A DNA stretch of 64,000 nt. Origin: Deefgea piscis (GTDB lineage: Bacteria > Pseudomonadota > Gammaproteobacteria > Burkholderiales > Chitinibacteraceae). Below the pieces are notes generated by a model that made no database searches, had not been told where the DNA came from, and was given only the letters and a program-made list of their open reading frames with translations. Positions 25,031 to 34,300 of this stretch are shown one piece after another (within the stretch, counting starts at the first letter, position 1; each line of letters starts with the position of its first letter). The DNA is taken from positions 3,286,001-3,350,000 of the forward strand of contig NZ_CP081149.1 of assembly GCF_019665785.1 (NCBI RefSeq), written 5' to 3'. The position numbers and the translations under genes were made by a program.

Positions 25031-25958
25031 GTTTTTTAAAAAATTACTCGCACTGGCCAAGATTGAAACCGCTTATGGGACCGATAGCACGCCGACTGGC
25101 GCGCTCAATGCCATTTTAATGCGCAATGTCACACTAACGCCGCTCGAGCAAGAAACCGAGTCGCTGGAATATATTCGGCCGTATTTTGGTAATTCACCGG
25201 ATATCCCAGTTGTCAATCGCGCCAAAGTTGAATTTGAAGTGGCGTTATCCGGATCGGGCACCGTTGGCACGGTGCCAGCGTGGGGGGCATTGGCGCGGGC
25301 CTGCAATATGTCGGAGACCATTACTGCTGGGGTGAGTGTGATCTACCAGCCGGTGAGTGCTGGCTCAGAATCGATCACGCTCTATGTTTATCTCGATGGT
25401 TTATTGCATAAGATTTTTGGCGCTCGCGGCTCAATAAGCGCCAGCCTTGTGGCCACCAAAACCCCAACACTCAAGTTTAGTTTTACCGGGCTATTTCAGC
25501 CGGTGACCGATACCGCAGCACCGGTGGTTGATTTTTCTAAATGGGTTGATCCATTGCCAGTTTCAACACAAGCGACGCCCACCTTTAATTTGCACGGTGC
25601 GACGGACTTGGCGCTGGAGTCTTTCAGCTTTGATTTGGGCAATGCCATTGAGCATCGCGTGATGGTTGGCCTTGAAGAAGTAGTGGTTGCCGATCGTAAA
25701 GCCAGCGGCAAAGCCGTGGTGCAGATGGGCACTATTGCCAGTAAAGATTGGTTTGCCGTCGCTCGAAGTGGCGCTGCGGGCGTGCTTCAGTTGATTCAAG
25801 GGGCGACAGCTGGCAATAAAGTGCAGATTGACGCGCCAAATATGCAGATTAGCAAACCCAATTACGTCAACAGCAAAGGCGTGGCGATGATCTCGCTCGA
25901 CCTGAGCTTTAACCCAACGACCTTGGGTAATAACGAACTCAAAATCACTGTTCTTTAA
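25014..25958 (+). CDS. Major tail protein (tail tube)
   Basis: 314 aa. Position between tail terminator and chaperone pair and a beta-rich sequence rich in Thr/Ser/Gly (AKIETAYGTDSTP at the start, LALESFSFDLGNAIEHRVM later) fit a tube protein. The N-terminal AKIETAYGTD motif is frequent in siphovirus tube proteins. Many copies stack to form the tail. A short gap of 23 bases separates it from the chaperone gene. Confidence 0.75.
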   Translation: MPTPSKFFKKLLALAKIETAYGTDSTPTGALNAILMRNVTLTPLEQETESLEYIRPYFGNSPDIPVVNRAKVEFEVALSGSGTVGTVPAWGALARACNMSETITAGVSVIYQPVSAGSESITLYVYLDGLLHKIFGARGSISASLVATKTPTLKFSFTGLFQPVTDTAAPVVDFSKWVDPLPVSTQATPTFNLHGATDLALESFSFDLGNAIEHRVMVGLEEVVVADRKASGKAVVQMGTIASKDWFAVARSGAAGVLQLIQGATAGNKVQIDAPNMQISKPNYVNSKGVAMISLDLSFNPTTLGNNELKITVL

Positions 25959-25981
25959 TCGCGAATAGCAAAAGGCAAACC

Positions 25982-26335
25982 ATGTCCGAATTTCAAATTG
26001 AAGGTCTACCTGAAACACTCACGCAAACGATTACGGTGCCGATGCCTTTGGGCAACGGCAATACGATGGATTTTGTCTTTGACGCGACGTTTCATCGGCT
26101 AGCCGGCTCAGAGATTGAATCGATTCTCGAGCAATCGAATAAGGGTGAAATCAGCGATCAACAAATGGTTGAAAAAGTGCTGTGCGGCTGGGATGAACGA
26201 GTCAAAGGCAAAGACAAAAAACCATTGCCATTTAACCCGGGGAATCTTCAGTCGGTCCTTGATCAAGCCCCGATTCGCCGTTACATCATTCGCGGATTTT
26301 TTGAAGCGTTTAATAGCGCTCGCTTGGGAAACTAA
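25982..26335 (+). CDS. Tail assembly chaperone, G-like
   Basis: 117 aa. Short acidic-basic protein following the tube gene, as lambda gpG. The last codons are TTG GGA AAC TAA; the heptamer G-GGA-AAC is in the right frame for -1 slippage, so a share of ribosomes should bypass the stop and continue into the next gene. The chaperone pair loads the tape measure during tail assembly and is absent from the finished tail. The GT fusion would be about 230 aa. Confidence 0.85.
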   Translation: MSEFQIEGLPETLTQTITVPMPLGNGNTMDFVFDATFHRLAGSEIESILEQSNKGEISDQQMVEKVLCGWDERVKGKDKKPLPFNPGNLQSVLDQAPIRRYIIRGFFEAFNSARLGN

Positions 26336-26373
26336 GAGCCGCAGCCCGCCGTGCCGTCGGAGGGGTTGTGGCT
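26326..26373 (+). promoter_or_regulatory. Programmed -1 ribosomal frameshift site with stem-loop
   Basis: Slippery heptamer GGGAAAC at 26326-26332, in phase X-XXY-YYZ with the G-like gene. Four bases later an 11-pair stem starts (26337-26347 with 26363-26373, two GU pairs), with a further CCG/CGG stem possible inside the loop. The downstream gene is in the -1 frame and no stop lies between the heptamer and its GTG at 26368. Confidence 0.85.
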
Positions 26374-26679
26374 GATCCGATACTCGCGGCGCAATTTAAA
26401 GCGTTTGGCGGGCAAATGCCAGAAAGCCTCTGCGATCAATTCGTCTTATGGCCAGAGCATTATCCCGTCGTGCAGCTGTTTTTAAGCTGCCAGACACAAT
26501 GGCGCAGCGTGGCCAGTTCAGCGGCTTTTGTGCGCTTAGGGTTGGACTACACAGCAGTTGAAAGTGCACTGCGGATGAGTGGCATTGCGCGGCGGCAATG
26601 GCCGAAATTATTTAAAGATTTACGCGTCATGGAGTATGAAGCACTGCGCGTATTTAATTCTGAAGACGACTGGGACTAG
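26368..26679 (+). CDS. Tail assembly chaperone, T-like extension (DUF1799-like)
   Basis: 103 aa if read from the GTG at 26368, but probably made mainly as the C-terminal part of the frameshifted G-T fusion; the open frame extends left beyond the GTG to the slip site. The motif LWPEHYPVVQLFLSCQTQWR is characteristic of the DUF1799 group found between tail chaperone and tape measure genes. The GTG lies inside the stem-loop, which would hinder independent initiation. Confidence 0.8.
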   Translation: MADPILAAQFKAFGGQMPESLCDQFVLWPEHYPVVQLFLSCQTQWRSVASSAAFVRLGLDYTAVESALRMSGIARRQWPKLFKDLRVMEYEALRVFNSEDDWD

Positions 26680-26687
26680 GTATCGCA

Positions 26688-29600
26688 ATGGAAGAGCTCG
26701 GCGTTAAGGTGAAGGTGGACGGCAGTAGCGTCCCCGCTGAAACTGCAAAAGTGAATCAATCTTTGCAAAGCGTCGGTGCTGAAGCAGAGAAATATCTTAA
26801 AACGCTCTGGGCTGAATACCAACAGCTCGGTAAAACCTCGGGCGAAATTGCGGCCTATACCGCTAAACAGCAAGGTCTATCTACTGAGGTACAGCGTCAA
26901 GCCAAGCTGATCGGCGATAAAATTGATCTCTATCACCGTGAAGAAGAAGCTGCCAAGCAATTGGCCAAAATGCAGGATGATGCTGCACGCCGAGAGATTC
27001 GAGCGATCGCGGATAAAACGGCGGCGCAAGAACGGTATTTAAACGCCCTCGCGCACCAAAATGCCACTACAGGCCTGTCTTGGGGGGATAAAAAGCGCCT
27101 TGACGCCGATCAGATGGGGCTGAATCCAACGCAACTGGCACTAGCCAAGCAACATATCACCGAGATTGAAAACAAAATTACTGCGATGGGTGCCGCAGCA
27201 GTAAAAAATGGTGCAGTCACTGCTGACGCCGTGCGCTCCGTGGGCGTGAGCGCAGGGCAAACGTCCAATGCCATGCGGCAATTGCCGGCGCAAATGACCG
27301 ATATCGCCACGCAGCTGGCAGGTGGACAAAACCCACTGCTGATCCTGGTACAGCAAGGCGGGCAAATCAAAGACTCGTTTGGTGGCATTGGCCCCGCGAT
27401 TGAAGGTATTACTTCGGCGATTAACCCGATGAGCTTGGCGATTGGCACCACGGCCGTCACCGTAGGCGCATTTGCGTATGCGTTTTATAGCGGCAGCCAA
27501 GAGGTGCAGGCTTTTAATAAAGCCATCGCGATGACCGGCAATATCACCGGCGTAACCAGTAATCAACTGACGGATATGAGCCGCCGCGTTGGCGACACCA
27601 TCGGCACGCAAGCTGCAGCAGCTGATGCGCTGGCACAGATTGCCGGCTCGGGGAAAGTGGCTGCGGCCAGCATGGAGCACTACGCCGAAGTGGCGGTACG
27701 CGCTAATAAAGCCACGGGTAAAGAAATCTCTGAAACCGTCAAAGAATTTGCGCTGCTGGCCGATGCACCGGTTGCTGGCTCGATCAAACTGAATGAAAGC
27801 TACCACCACCTCACCGCCTCGGTATTAGACCAAATTGCTGCGCTAGAAAAACAAGGCAAGGCGCAAGAGGCCGTTAAGCTGGCCCAAGATACCTACGCTG
27901 ATGCATCCGAGCGGATGTCGAAACAAGTCATCGAGAATGTGGGCAGTATTGAGCGAGCATGGAGCTCGCTCAAAGGCACTGTTGCTGGCGTTTGGAATGA
28001 CATGCTGAATGTGGGTAGAAAATCCACGCCGGCTGAAGAGCTGGCCAGACTGCAAAAACAACTCGCAATCACTCAATCGTTACTCAATAGCTCAGCAGCC
28101 GGCCGTACTGCGGATTACGGTAATCGCGCCATTGAAGATCGCAGCACAGCACAGCGCAGCGAATTACTGGCCAGAGAAAAACACCAGCAAACAGAAATCT
28201 CAAATCGTCAGGAATTATTGCGGCTTGAGGCAAAGCAATCGGCCATTCAGCTGGAACAAGGTCAAATTCGCGAAGCGGGTGTAAAAGCATATAGCGCAAT
28301 CGCAACGGCGCAGGATCAAAACCTATCCAAACAAGTGCAGTTAAATACCGCACTAAAAAACTACCGCACGCAGCTAGATGCTTTACGCAAATCCGACCCC
28401 AATAGTAGCCGTTTAGCTCCTGACGCGATCGCGCGCGGCGAATCAGCTATTCGCGAGCGATTTAAAGAAACCCCCTCCCCCCGTAAAAGCAATGGCGCAA
28501 TTACTTTGCCGACCGACAATGAGCTGGCTTCGCTCAAAGCTAAAATTGACGCGGTTAAAGAAGAACTAGCATGGGGTACCAAGCTCAACGAGGGCGAGAA
28601 AGAGGCGCTAAAAATTCAGCAACAACTGAGTTTTGTTAGCGATAACAAGATTCGCCAAAAGCTGCAGCTCAAACTGCTTTCCGCTGAAGAGTATGGCGAT
28701 CTGCTAAAGGTAGCGAGCGCTGCCAAAGAATATGCCGACGCGACTAAAAAACAGGACGACGCTAATCAGCGTGAGCTAGAGCAGCTCAAACAACAGACAT
28801 TAAGTTGGCAAAACAAAGTGCAGTTTTACGGTATGGGCGAAGCCGCGCTTGATGGCTACACCCTCGCCCAGCTCAACGCCACCATCGCGGAAAAAGAAGC
28901 ACTGGCTACGCGGATCCAAGACACCGGCGAGCTGGCCAAAGAGATTAAATATCTCAAAGAAAAGGCGGCGATTCTGGGTGGCAAAGTTGGCGCACAAACC
29001 GAGTTTGACGGTCTTGAAGCCGCCGACAAAGCCGCCAAAGACTTTGCCGCCGCGCGTAAGCAAGAGGCTGATGATTTGCAAGGGCTCTATCGCGGGGTAT
29101 TCCAAAGTATGGAAGACAGCATGGTGTCGTTCGCCACTGGCGGCGGTATGAGTTTCAAGGGCATGATCGATTCCATGATTCAGGATTTAATCCGCTATCA
29201 GATCCGCCAGTCGTTGATTAAGCCGCTGATGGAAGTCATCGGCGGTGGTGGTGGCGGCGGTGGCGGGCTTGGTGGGCTGCTTGGTTTGGGTATGAGCATG
29301 ATCGGCAGTATGTTTGGCGGTAGTGGCTACGGTACTTTTGGCACGCAAACCGCCGCGCCTAGCTTTACTAATATCGGCAACTTGGGCGGGTTCGTTCCCT
29401 CCGCCTCTCGTGGCTTTGATATTCCCAGTGGCGTCAATCCTCTAACCCAGTTACACGAAGAAGAGGTGGTGTTGCCAGCGTATATCGCTAACCCAATGCG
29501 GGACATGTTCAAAAACGGCGGTACGCAGTCATCTAGCCAAGCGGTATCAGTGGTGATCTCGCCGCAGATCGACGCCCGTGGTGCTGATGCTGGCGCGGTT

Positions 29601-29708
29601 GAGCGCATCGAAGCGGCGTTGGCGCGGTTAGCAAACAGCGTCCCCGAAATGGCGACAAACGCCGTGCGTGGTGCGATGACCCGAGCGCGGCAAACGCCGA
29701 ACTTTTAA
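26688..29708 (+). CDS. Tape measure protein
   Basis: 1006 aa, the protein whose length sets the tail length. The N-terminal part is coiled coil; at about 200-250 the TMP_2-type segment QLPAQMTDIATQLAGG and PLLILVQQGGQIKDSFGG is present with a hydrophobic stretch; the middle is charged helical; and the C-terminus has the lambda H-like end FQSMEDSMVSFATGGGMSF ... IRYQIRQSLIKPLMEV, then a glycine run (about 855-870). Encoded right after the chaperone pair as in lambda. Confidence 0.93.
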   Translation: MEELGVKVKVDGSSVPAETAKVNQSLQSVGAEAEKYLKTLWAEYQQLGKTSGEIAAYTAKQQGLSTEVQRQAKLIGDKIDLYHREEEAAKQLAKMQDDAARREIRAIADKTAAQERYLNALAHQNATTGLSWGDKKRLDADQMGLNPTQLALAKQHITEIENKITAMGAAAVKNGAVTADAVRSVGVSAGQTSNAMRQLPAQMTDIATQLAGGQNPLLILVQQGGQIKDSFGGIGPAIEGITSAINPMSLAIGTTAVTVGAFAYAFYSGSQEVQAFNKAIAMTGNITGVTSNQLTDMSRRVGDTIGTQAAAADALAQIAGSGKVAAASMEHYAEVAVRANKATGKEISETVKEFALLADAPVAGSIKLNESYHHLTASVLDQIAALEKQGKAQEAVKLAQDTYADASERMSKQVIENVGSIERAWSSLKGTVAGVWNDMLNVGRKSTPAEELARLQKQLAITQSLLNSSAAGRTADYGNRAIEDRSTAQRSELLAREKHQQTEISNRQELLRLEAKQSAIQLEQGQIREAGVKAYSAIATAQDQNLSKQVQLNTALKNYRTQLDALRKSDPNSSRLAPDAIARGESAIRERFKETPSPRKSNGAITLPTDNELASLKAKIDAVKEELAWGTKLNEGEKEALKIQQQLSFVSDNKIRQKLQLKLLSAEEYGDLLKVASAAKEYADATKKQDDANQRELEQLKQQTLSWQNKVQFYGMGEAALDGYTLAQLNATIAEKEALATRIQDTGELAKEIKYLKEKAAILGGKVGAQTEFDGLEAADKAAKDFAAARKQEADDLQGLYRGVFQSMEDSMVSFATGGGMSFKGMIDSMIQDLIRYQIRQSLIKPLMEVIGGGGGGGGGLGGLLGLGMSMIGSMFGGSGYGTFGTQTAAPSFTNIGNLGGFVPSASRGFDIPSGVNPLTQLHEEEVVLPAYIANPMRDMFKNGGTQSSSQAVSVVISPQIDARGADAGAVERIEAALARLANSVPEMATNAVRGAMTRARQTPNF

Positions 29709-29710
29709 CC

Positions 29711-29757
29711 GATTGCAGTCATTGCGTTTATTGCAATGATTGCAATGATTGCAATCA
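29711..29757. repeat. Short ATTGCAAT repeat cluster between tail genes
   Basis: Between tape measure and the next gene the palindrome ATTGCAAT occurs three times in tandem at 9-bp steps, with related ATTGC units before it. The 64-base gap holds no gene. It could be a protein-binding site or simple slippage product. Confidence 0.5.
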
Positions 29758-29772
29758 CATCAAGGTTTATTT

Positions 29773-30369
29773 ATGCCGCAATTCCCAACTTTAGCCCCAT
29801 CGTCGTTGTCGATGGGTAGCCAAAGCAATAACTACATTTCCAAATCCATCGGCGGTGTACGGCAAGCGCGGCGTAGTGGCACGACATTACTCACGTTTGA
29901 TGCGAGCTTTAGCAAGCTTACTCGCGCTCAGGCGGCGCAATTGTGGGGGTTTATCCAGGCCCAGAACGGGCAGTTTGGTGTGTTTGATTTTGCACCGCCA
30001 CTACTTAAAGACAGCCTTAGCAGTAGCGCGCCCGCCACGGCTACGGTTAACACTGCTGCGGCCGCACGGCAATCAACGGTGATCTTGGGTGGCTTTGTCG
30101 CCAATAAAACCGTGCTTAATGCCGGGGATTTAATTCGCTTTGCTAATCATGCCAAAGCTTATGTGGTGGCCCGCGATGCAGTGAGTAATGCCAGCGGCGT
30201 GGCCACGATCAATCTGGCATTTGATCTGATTCGCCCGTTGCCGGTTGCGACCGTCGCGGGGCTCAAAAATGTCTTGGTGCAATGCTCGCTAGTCGATAAC
30301 GAGCAAAATCAAAGCATTAGCGCGCCGTTTTTTCATAGTTTAACCGTCAAATTAATTGAGTCGATTTAA
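29773..30369 (+). CDS. Minor tail protein (distal tail, lambda M-like position)
   Basis: 198 aa from the ATG at 29773 with AAGG upstream; a longer frame from 29749 lacks a site. N-terminal motif FPTLAPSSLSMGSQSN and later RSGTTLLTFDASFSKLTRAQ, LWGFIQAQNGQFGVFDF are typical of distal tail proteins with a beta-barrel core. It follows the tape measure, as gene M does in lambda. Confidence 0.75.
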   Translation: MPQFPTLAPSSLSMGSQSNNYISKSIGGVRQARRSGTTLLTFDASFSKLTRAQAAQLWGFIQAQNGQFGVFDFAPPLLKDSLSSSAPATATVNTAAAARQSTVILGGFVANKTVLNAGDLIRFANHAKAYVVARDAVSNASGVATINLAFDLIRPLPVATVAGLKNVLVQCSLVDNEQNQSISAPFFHSLTVKLIESI

Positions 30370-30371
30370 TT

Positions 30372-30929
30372 ATGCGCGCACTACCGCAAACCACAGTCAA
30401 TGAAATGAGCGCATCGCAGCAGCATTACGTGCATCTGCTTGAGCTGTATCTGGACAATAACCCAATCCGCCTCACTGACGATGTGACTGATGTCGTGATG
30501 GGCGTCAATACCTTTACTGCCGGTGGCCACTTGCTTGACTTTCAGCACGATGGTGACGGTAACGCGATGAATATCAGCACGGTGACGGTCACGCTGTCGG
30601 GCGTCGATCAGGCGATGATTGCTGCGGCGTTGCAATATCAGTTTGTGGGTCGCCGCATGGTGGTGTGGCGGGTGTATTTCAATGCCGCTGGCACCATGTT
30701 ACAGCCGTTTATTTTATTCGATGGCCGCAGCGATGGCCCAGCAACAGAAGACGACCCGGCTTCTGGTACTTGCACTATTCAATTGCGCGCCTCGGGCCAC
30801 TTTATCGACTTTGAGCGCGTTCGCGGTCGCCTGACTAATCACGACGCCCAGCAAGTGTTTTTCCCCGGCGATAAGGGGTTTGAATACGTGCCGCAGCTCG
30901 GCAAAGAAATCCAATGGGGTGGTAAATAA
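30372..30929 (+). CDS. Minor tail protein (lambda L-like position)
   Basis: 185 aa. Beta-rich; segments TVTLSGVDQAMIAAAL and DGRSDGPATEDDPASGTC resemble hub-domain tail proteins found between M-like and K-like genes. It overlaps the next gene by one base (TAATG). Assignment rests mainly on order. Confidence 0.7.
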   Translation: MRALPQTTVNEMSASQQHYVHLLELYLDNNPIRLTDDVTDVVMGVNTFTAGGHLLDFQHDGDGNAMNISTVTVTLSGVDQAMIAAALQYQFVGRRMVVWRVYFNAAGTMLQPFILFDGRSDGPATEDDPASGTCTIQLRASGHFIDFERVRGRLTNHDAQQVFFPGDKGFEYVPQLGKEIQWGGK

Positions 30930-31354
30930 TGTTCAATCCAAATTTTACGCAAGATTTATGTGACTTTGCCGTGCGCGAAGTCGGCCAACCCTATCGCCGC
31001 CCAAACACTGTTTGCCTGTCTTTAGCGCTGCGGGCGATTGATGAAGCCACCGGATCTACGCTATTTGCCGACCACATTGCCGATCTTAAATCGGCGGGCG
31101 CAATGCGAAATTTCTTAGGCCGCGAGGGCTTGGGTGGTTTGATTTATCGCATGGGTAAAGCTGGGTTTGAAGAAATCCCGGTGTCGCACATGACAGTGGG
31201 CGACATTGGCTTTACGGGTGGGCCGCCGTTTGGTATTGGCGCGGCCTTGATGGTTGGGCGGCAATTTCTCACGTCGCACCCTGATACCGGTGTGGTGCTT
31301 TGTTCTGCTGATAGTTTGATTTTTGTGCGTGCAGTACGTTTAAAAAAGGGTTGA
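30929..31354 (+). CDS. Tail-associated NlpC/P60-like protein (DUF6950-like, lambda K position)
   Basis: 141 aa. A papain-like arrangement is visible: cysteine in NTVCLSLALRAID (about residue 29) and histidine in SHPDTGVVLC (about 116), with GDIGF between. Such proteins cut host murein at the tail tip or act in tip assembly. It overlaps the L-like gene and lies just before the J-like gene, as in lambda. Confidence 0.7.
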   Translation: MFNPNFTQDLCDFAVREVGQPYRRPNTVCLSLALRAIDEATGSTLFADHIADLKSAGAMRNFLGREGLGGLIYRMGKAGFEEIPVSHMTVGDIGFTGGPPFGIGAALMVGRQFLTSHPDTGVVLCSADSLIFVRAVRLKKG

Positions 31355-31358
31355 TGCC

Positions 31359-34300
31359 ATGCCAGTTATTGCAGCTTTAGGTACTGTCGTTTTTGCTGGC
31401 ATTACGGTGGGGCAAATCGCGCTGATGGTGGCGACGACGCTGTACGGCATAAGTCGTGCCAGTAGCGCCAAATCAAAAGCTGAGCGCCAAGCAAGAGAGA
31501 TGGCCGAAGCCGCCCGCGCGGCGATGAATTTAAAATTCAATACCATGAGCAACGTCGGTAATCTGCCGGTGGTTTATGGCTCGGTGCGAGTCGGTGGCTA
31601 TTACTGCCTGCAAGAAGTGTCGAGCGATAAAAAGTTTTTGCACATCGTCATTGCTCATGCCGAAGGCGAATGCGGGGCGGTATCGATGCTGTATCTCGAC
31701 GATACGCCATGCACCGACAAAAAATTTAAAATGCGTAAAAAGGTGCAGGTTAAATTGGGTACGGTCACAGAAATGGTCTATCCAGTCAACGCCGCGCCCT
31801 ACTCCCGTACTTACGATAAATACGAAGAGCAAGAGCAAGATTACGACTTGGTGAAGTGGGAATACTTTAGCGGCACTGACGCCCAGCCCGCTTGCGCTTC
31901 GCTCGTTGCCGCCTTGCCTGACAAATGGACTGCCGCGCATAAATTATCCGGCATTGCTTATAGCTATGTGCGCCTTGAGTGGAATCCCGACGTGTGGCGC
32001 TCGGTGCCGGTCATTACTGTGCAAATGGAAGGCAAAAAGGTATTCGATCCACGTACCGGCACAACGGGCGCATCGAGCAATCCAGCGCTTGCGCTGCGTG
32101 ATTACCTATTGTCGCCGCGCTATGGTCGTGGCTTGCGCGCGGCAGATATTAGCGATGCGGGCTTTATTGCTGCCGCCAATTATTGTGACCAGCTGATCGA
32201 TATGGGGCATAAAAATATCGATGCCAATCAAGTCGAATCAGTAAAACCAGTGCCGCGCTACGCCATTAACGGGGTGCTCGATACCTCGCGCCCTTGCTTG
32301 GATAATGTGCAAGAGATCCTTGAACATTGCCGAGGCACGCTGCTGCAGGCTGATGGTGTTTATCGCCCAGTAATCGATCAAGCCGATGTGCCAGTGATGA
32401 ATTTTGATGCTGATGTAATGGTTGGCAAGCTGCAAATCAAAATGGCCGACCGCCGTGATCGCTTAAACCAGCTCAATTGCCGCTTTGTTGATCCAGCACG
32501 TAACTTTGTGGAGTCCAGCGCAGCGGTGATTAATGCGGCGTGGCGGATTGAAGACGGCGACATCTTGCTGGAGTCGAGCCGCGATTACTCGCTAGCGTAT
32601 GACGAGCGCCGCGCTAAATTCTTGGCCGAGCGAGCTTTACGCGACAGCCGCAACAACATCAGCATTAGCTTCACAGCATTATCACAAGCGCAATTGGTGC
32701 AGCCGACTGATGTTATTGCGGTATCGCACGAAACCACCGGCTGGCAAAACAAGCAGTTCCGCGTGATTAACGTCAAGCCGCTACCGTCGGGCGAGGTCGA
32801 AATCACCGCTAACGAATACGACCCGGGGCTTTACACCGATAAGCCAATGACCGCGCTACCGCCAGCGCCTGCAACGAATCTGCCCGACCCGTTTGAAATC
32901 CTCGCCGCGCCCGCGAGTTTAACGCTAGTAACCGACAATCAATACGGCTGGGCGGGTGAAGTGCAGTGCCGCCTCAAGGCCAGCTGGCCAGCGGTGCAAG
33001 GGCTGGTCGTTGACTATCAAGTGCGCTGGCGCAAGCAATCGGAAACCACTTGGCAATATATGAGCACCCGCGAGCTATCGGCGACGCTGCCCGTCGTACC
33101 AGGCACGCCGTATTTTGTGTCGGTCGCTGCGGTGTCGGCCTTTGGCCGTGTTGGTTTGAACGTAACCGCAGGCGCAACCGGCGTCGCGCCTGCGGGGTCA
33201 TTGCCTGATGTGACTGGCATCGTTTGCGAATTTGGCCCAGCGGGGCAGTTTATTTTTACTTGGGCGAAGCATCCTGACGCCGCAAAATACGCGCTAGAAA
33301 TCGTGACCGGTGGCGTAACGCGCCGTAGCGACGTGATTTTTACTGAGCGCTACGAATACACGCTAGCGATGAATCGCGCCGACGCCATCAATCGCACGGT
33401 AACCATTCGCGTTAAAGCCATGGCCAATGATGGGCGTGGCTCGGCCAATTGGGCGACAAAATCCGAAACCAACGCGCCGCCGGTGGCATTGGCGGGGCTG
33501 GTCGCTTGGTCTAATAGCCTAGCGATTGCGTTTAATTGCGCCCCGCCGACTGAGGTCGATCTAGCGGGGGTGATTTGCCATTTGGGTGATACGCCGGTAT
33601 TCACCCCCAGCGCCGCCACGTTGGCGTACAAAGGGCGGCTCGATACGCCAACGCTGCTAACCATGCGCGCCGGTGCGCCGCTAGTAGTGGGTAAAACCTA
33701 TTACCTGAAAGCGGCGGCTTACGATGTGTTTGGCGACGACGGCATTGTCTACAGCCCGAGTTTGCTCGTAAAAATCAGCACCATTAGCGGCGATATTTTA
33801 GACATTGAATCGCTGGGGCCAGAAAAGCTCACACCGGGGTTGATTGGCGATATCGGCAAGGGGGTTGAAGCGCTTGATGTGGCTTTGCCGGGGCTAGCGC
33901 TGGATTTTAATAACAAGCTCAACGCCAAGGCCTCGGCGCAAAGCGTCACGGATCTAGCCGTGAAAGTATCTACGCTGCCTGATGTGAATATCGTCGATTT
34001 GTCGGCTTGGAAAGTGGGTTCGTTTGCCTTTCCGGTGACGGGTGCTTTGGTCGAGAGCGCCATGGTGATGGGGATTGGTGCCGATGGTTTATCGCAGCCT
34101 TTATGGCAGTGCTTGCCGTCGGGCGATGGCTCGATCAATGGTTGGGCGGCTGATGGTGGGTGGGAAGCGGGTGAGTTGACGATTGACCCGACTAAAACTT
34201 ACCGCTTTGCCGTGACCGTAGAGCAAGAAGTTGCGCTGGGTGGCTTGGTTTATTTTGGCCCAAAGCGGCATTCAGTCTGTAGTCTTAATACCGTTGTGAG

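Noticed and set aside
26115-26375. 86-aa + strand frame overlapping the tail chaperone
   Set aside because: It shares the frame of neither chaperone and looks like a shadow; the -1 frameshift explains the overlap region better.
27141-27809. 222-aa minus-strand frame
   Set aside because: Lies wholly inside the tape measure gene in antisense; His/Arg-rich composition typical of a shadow frame.
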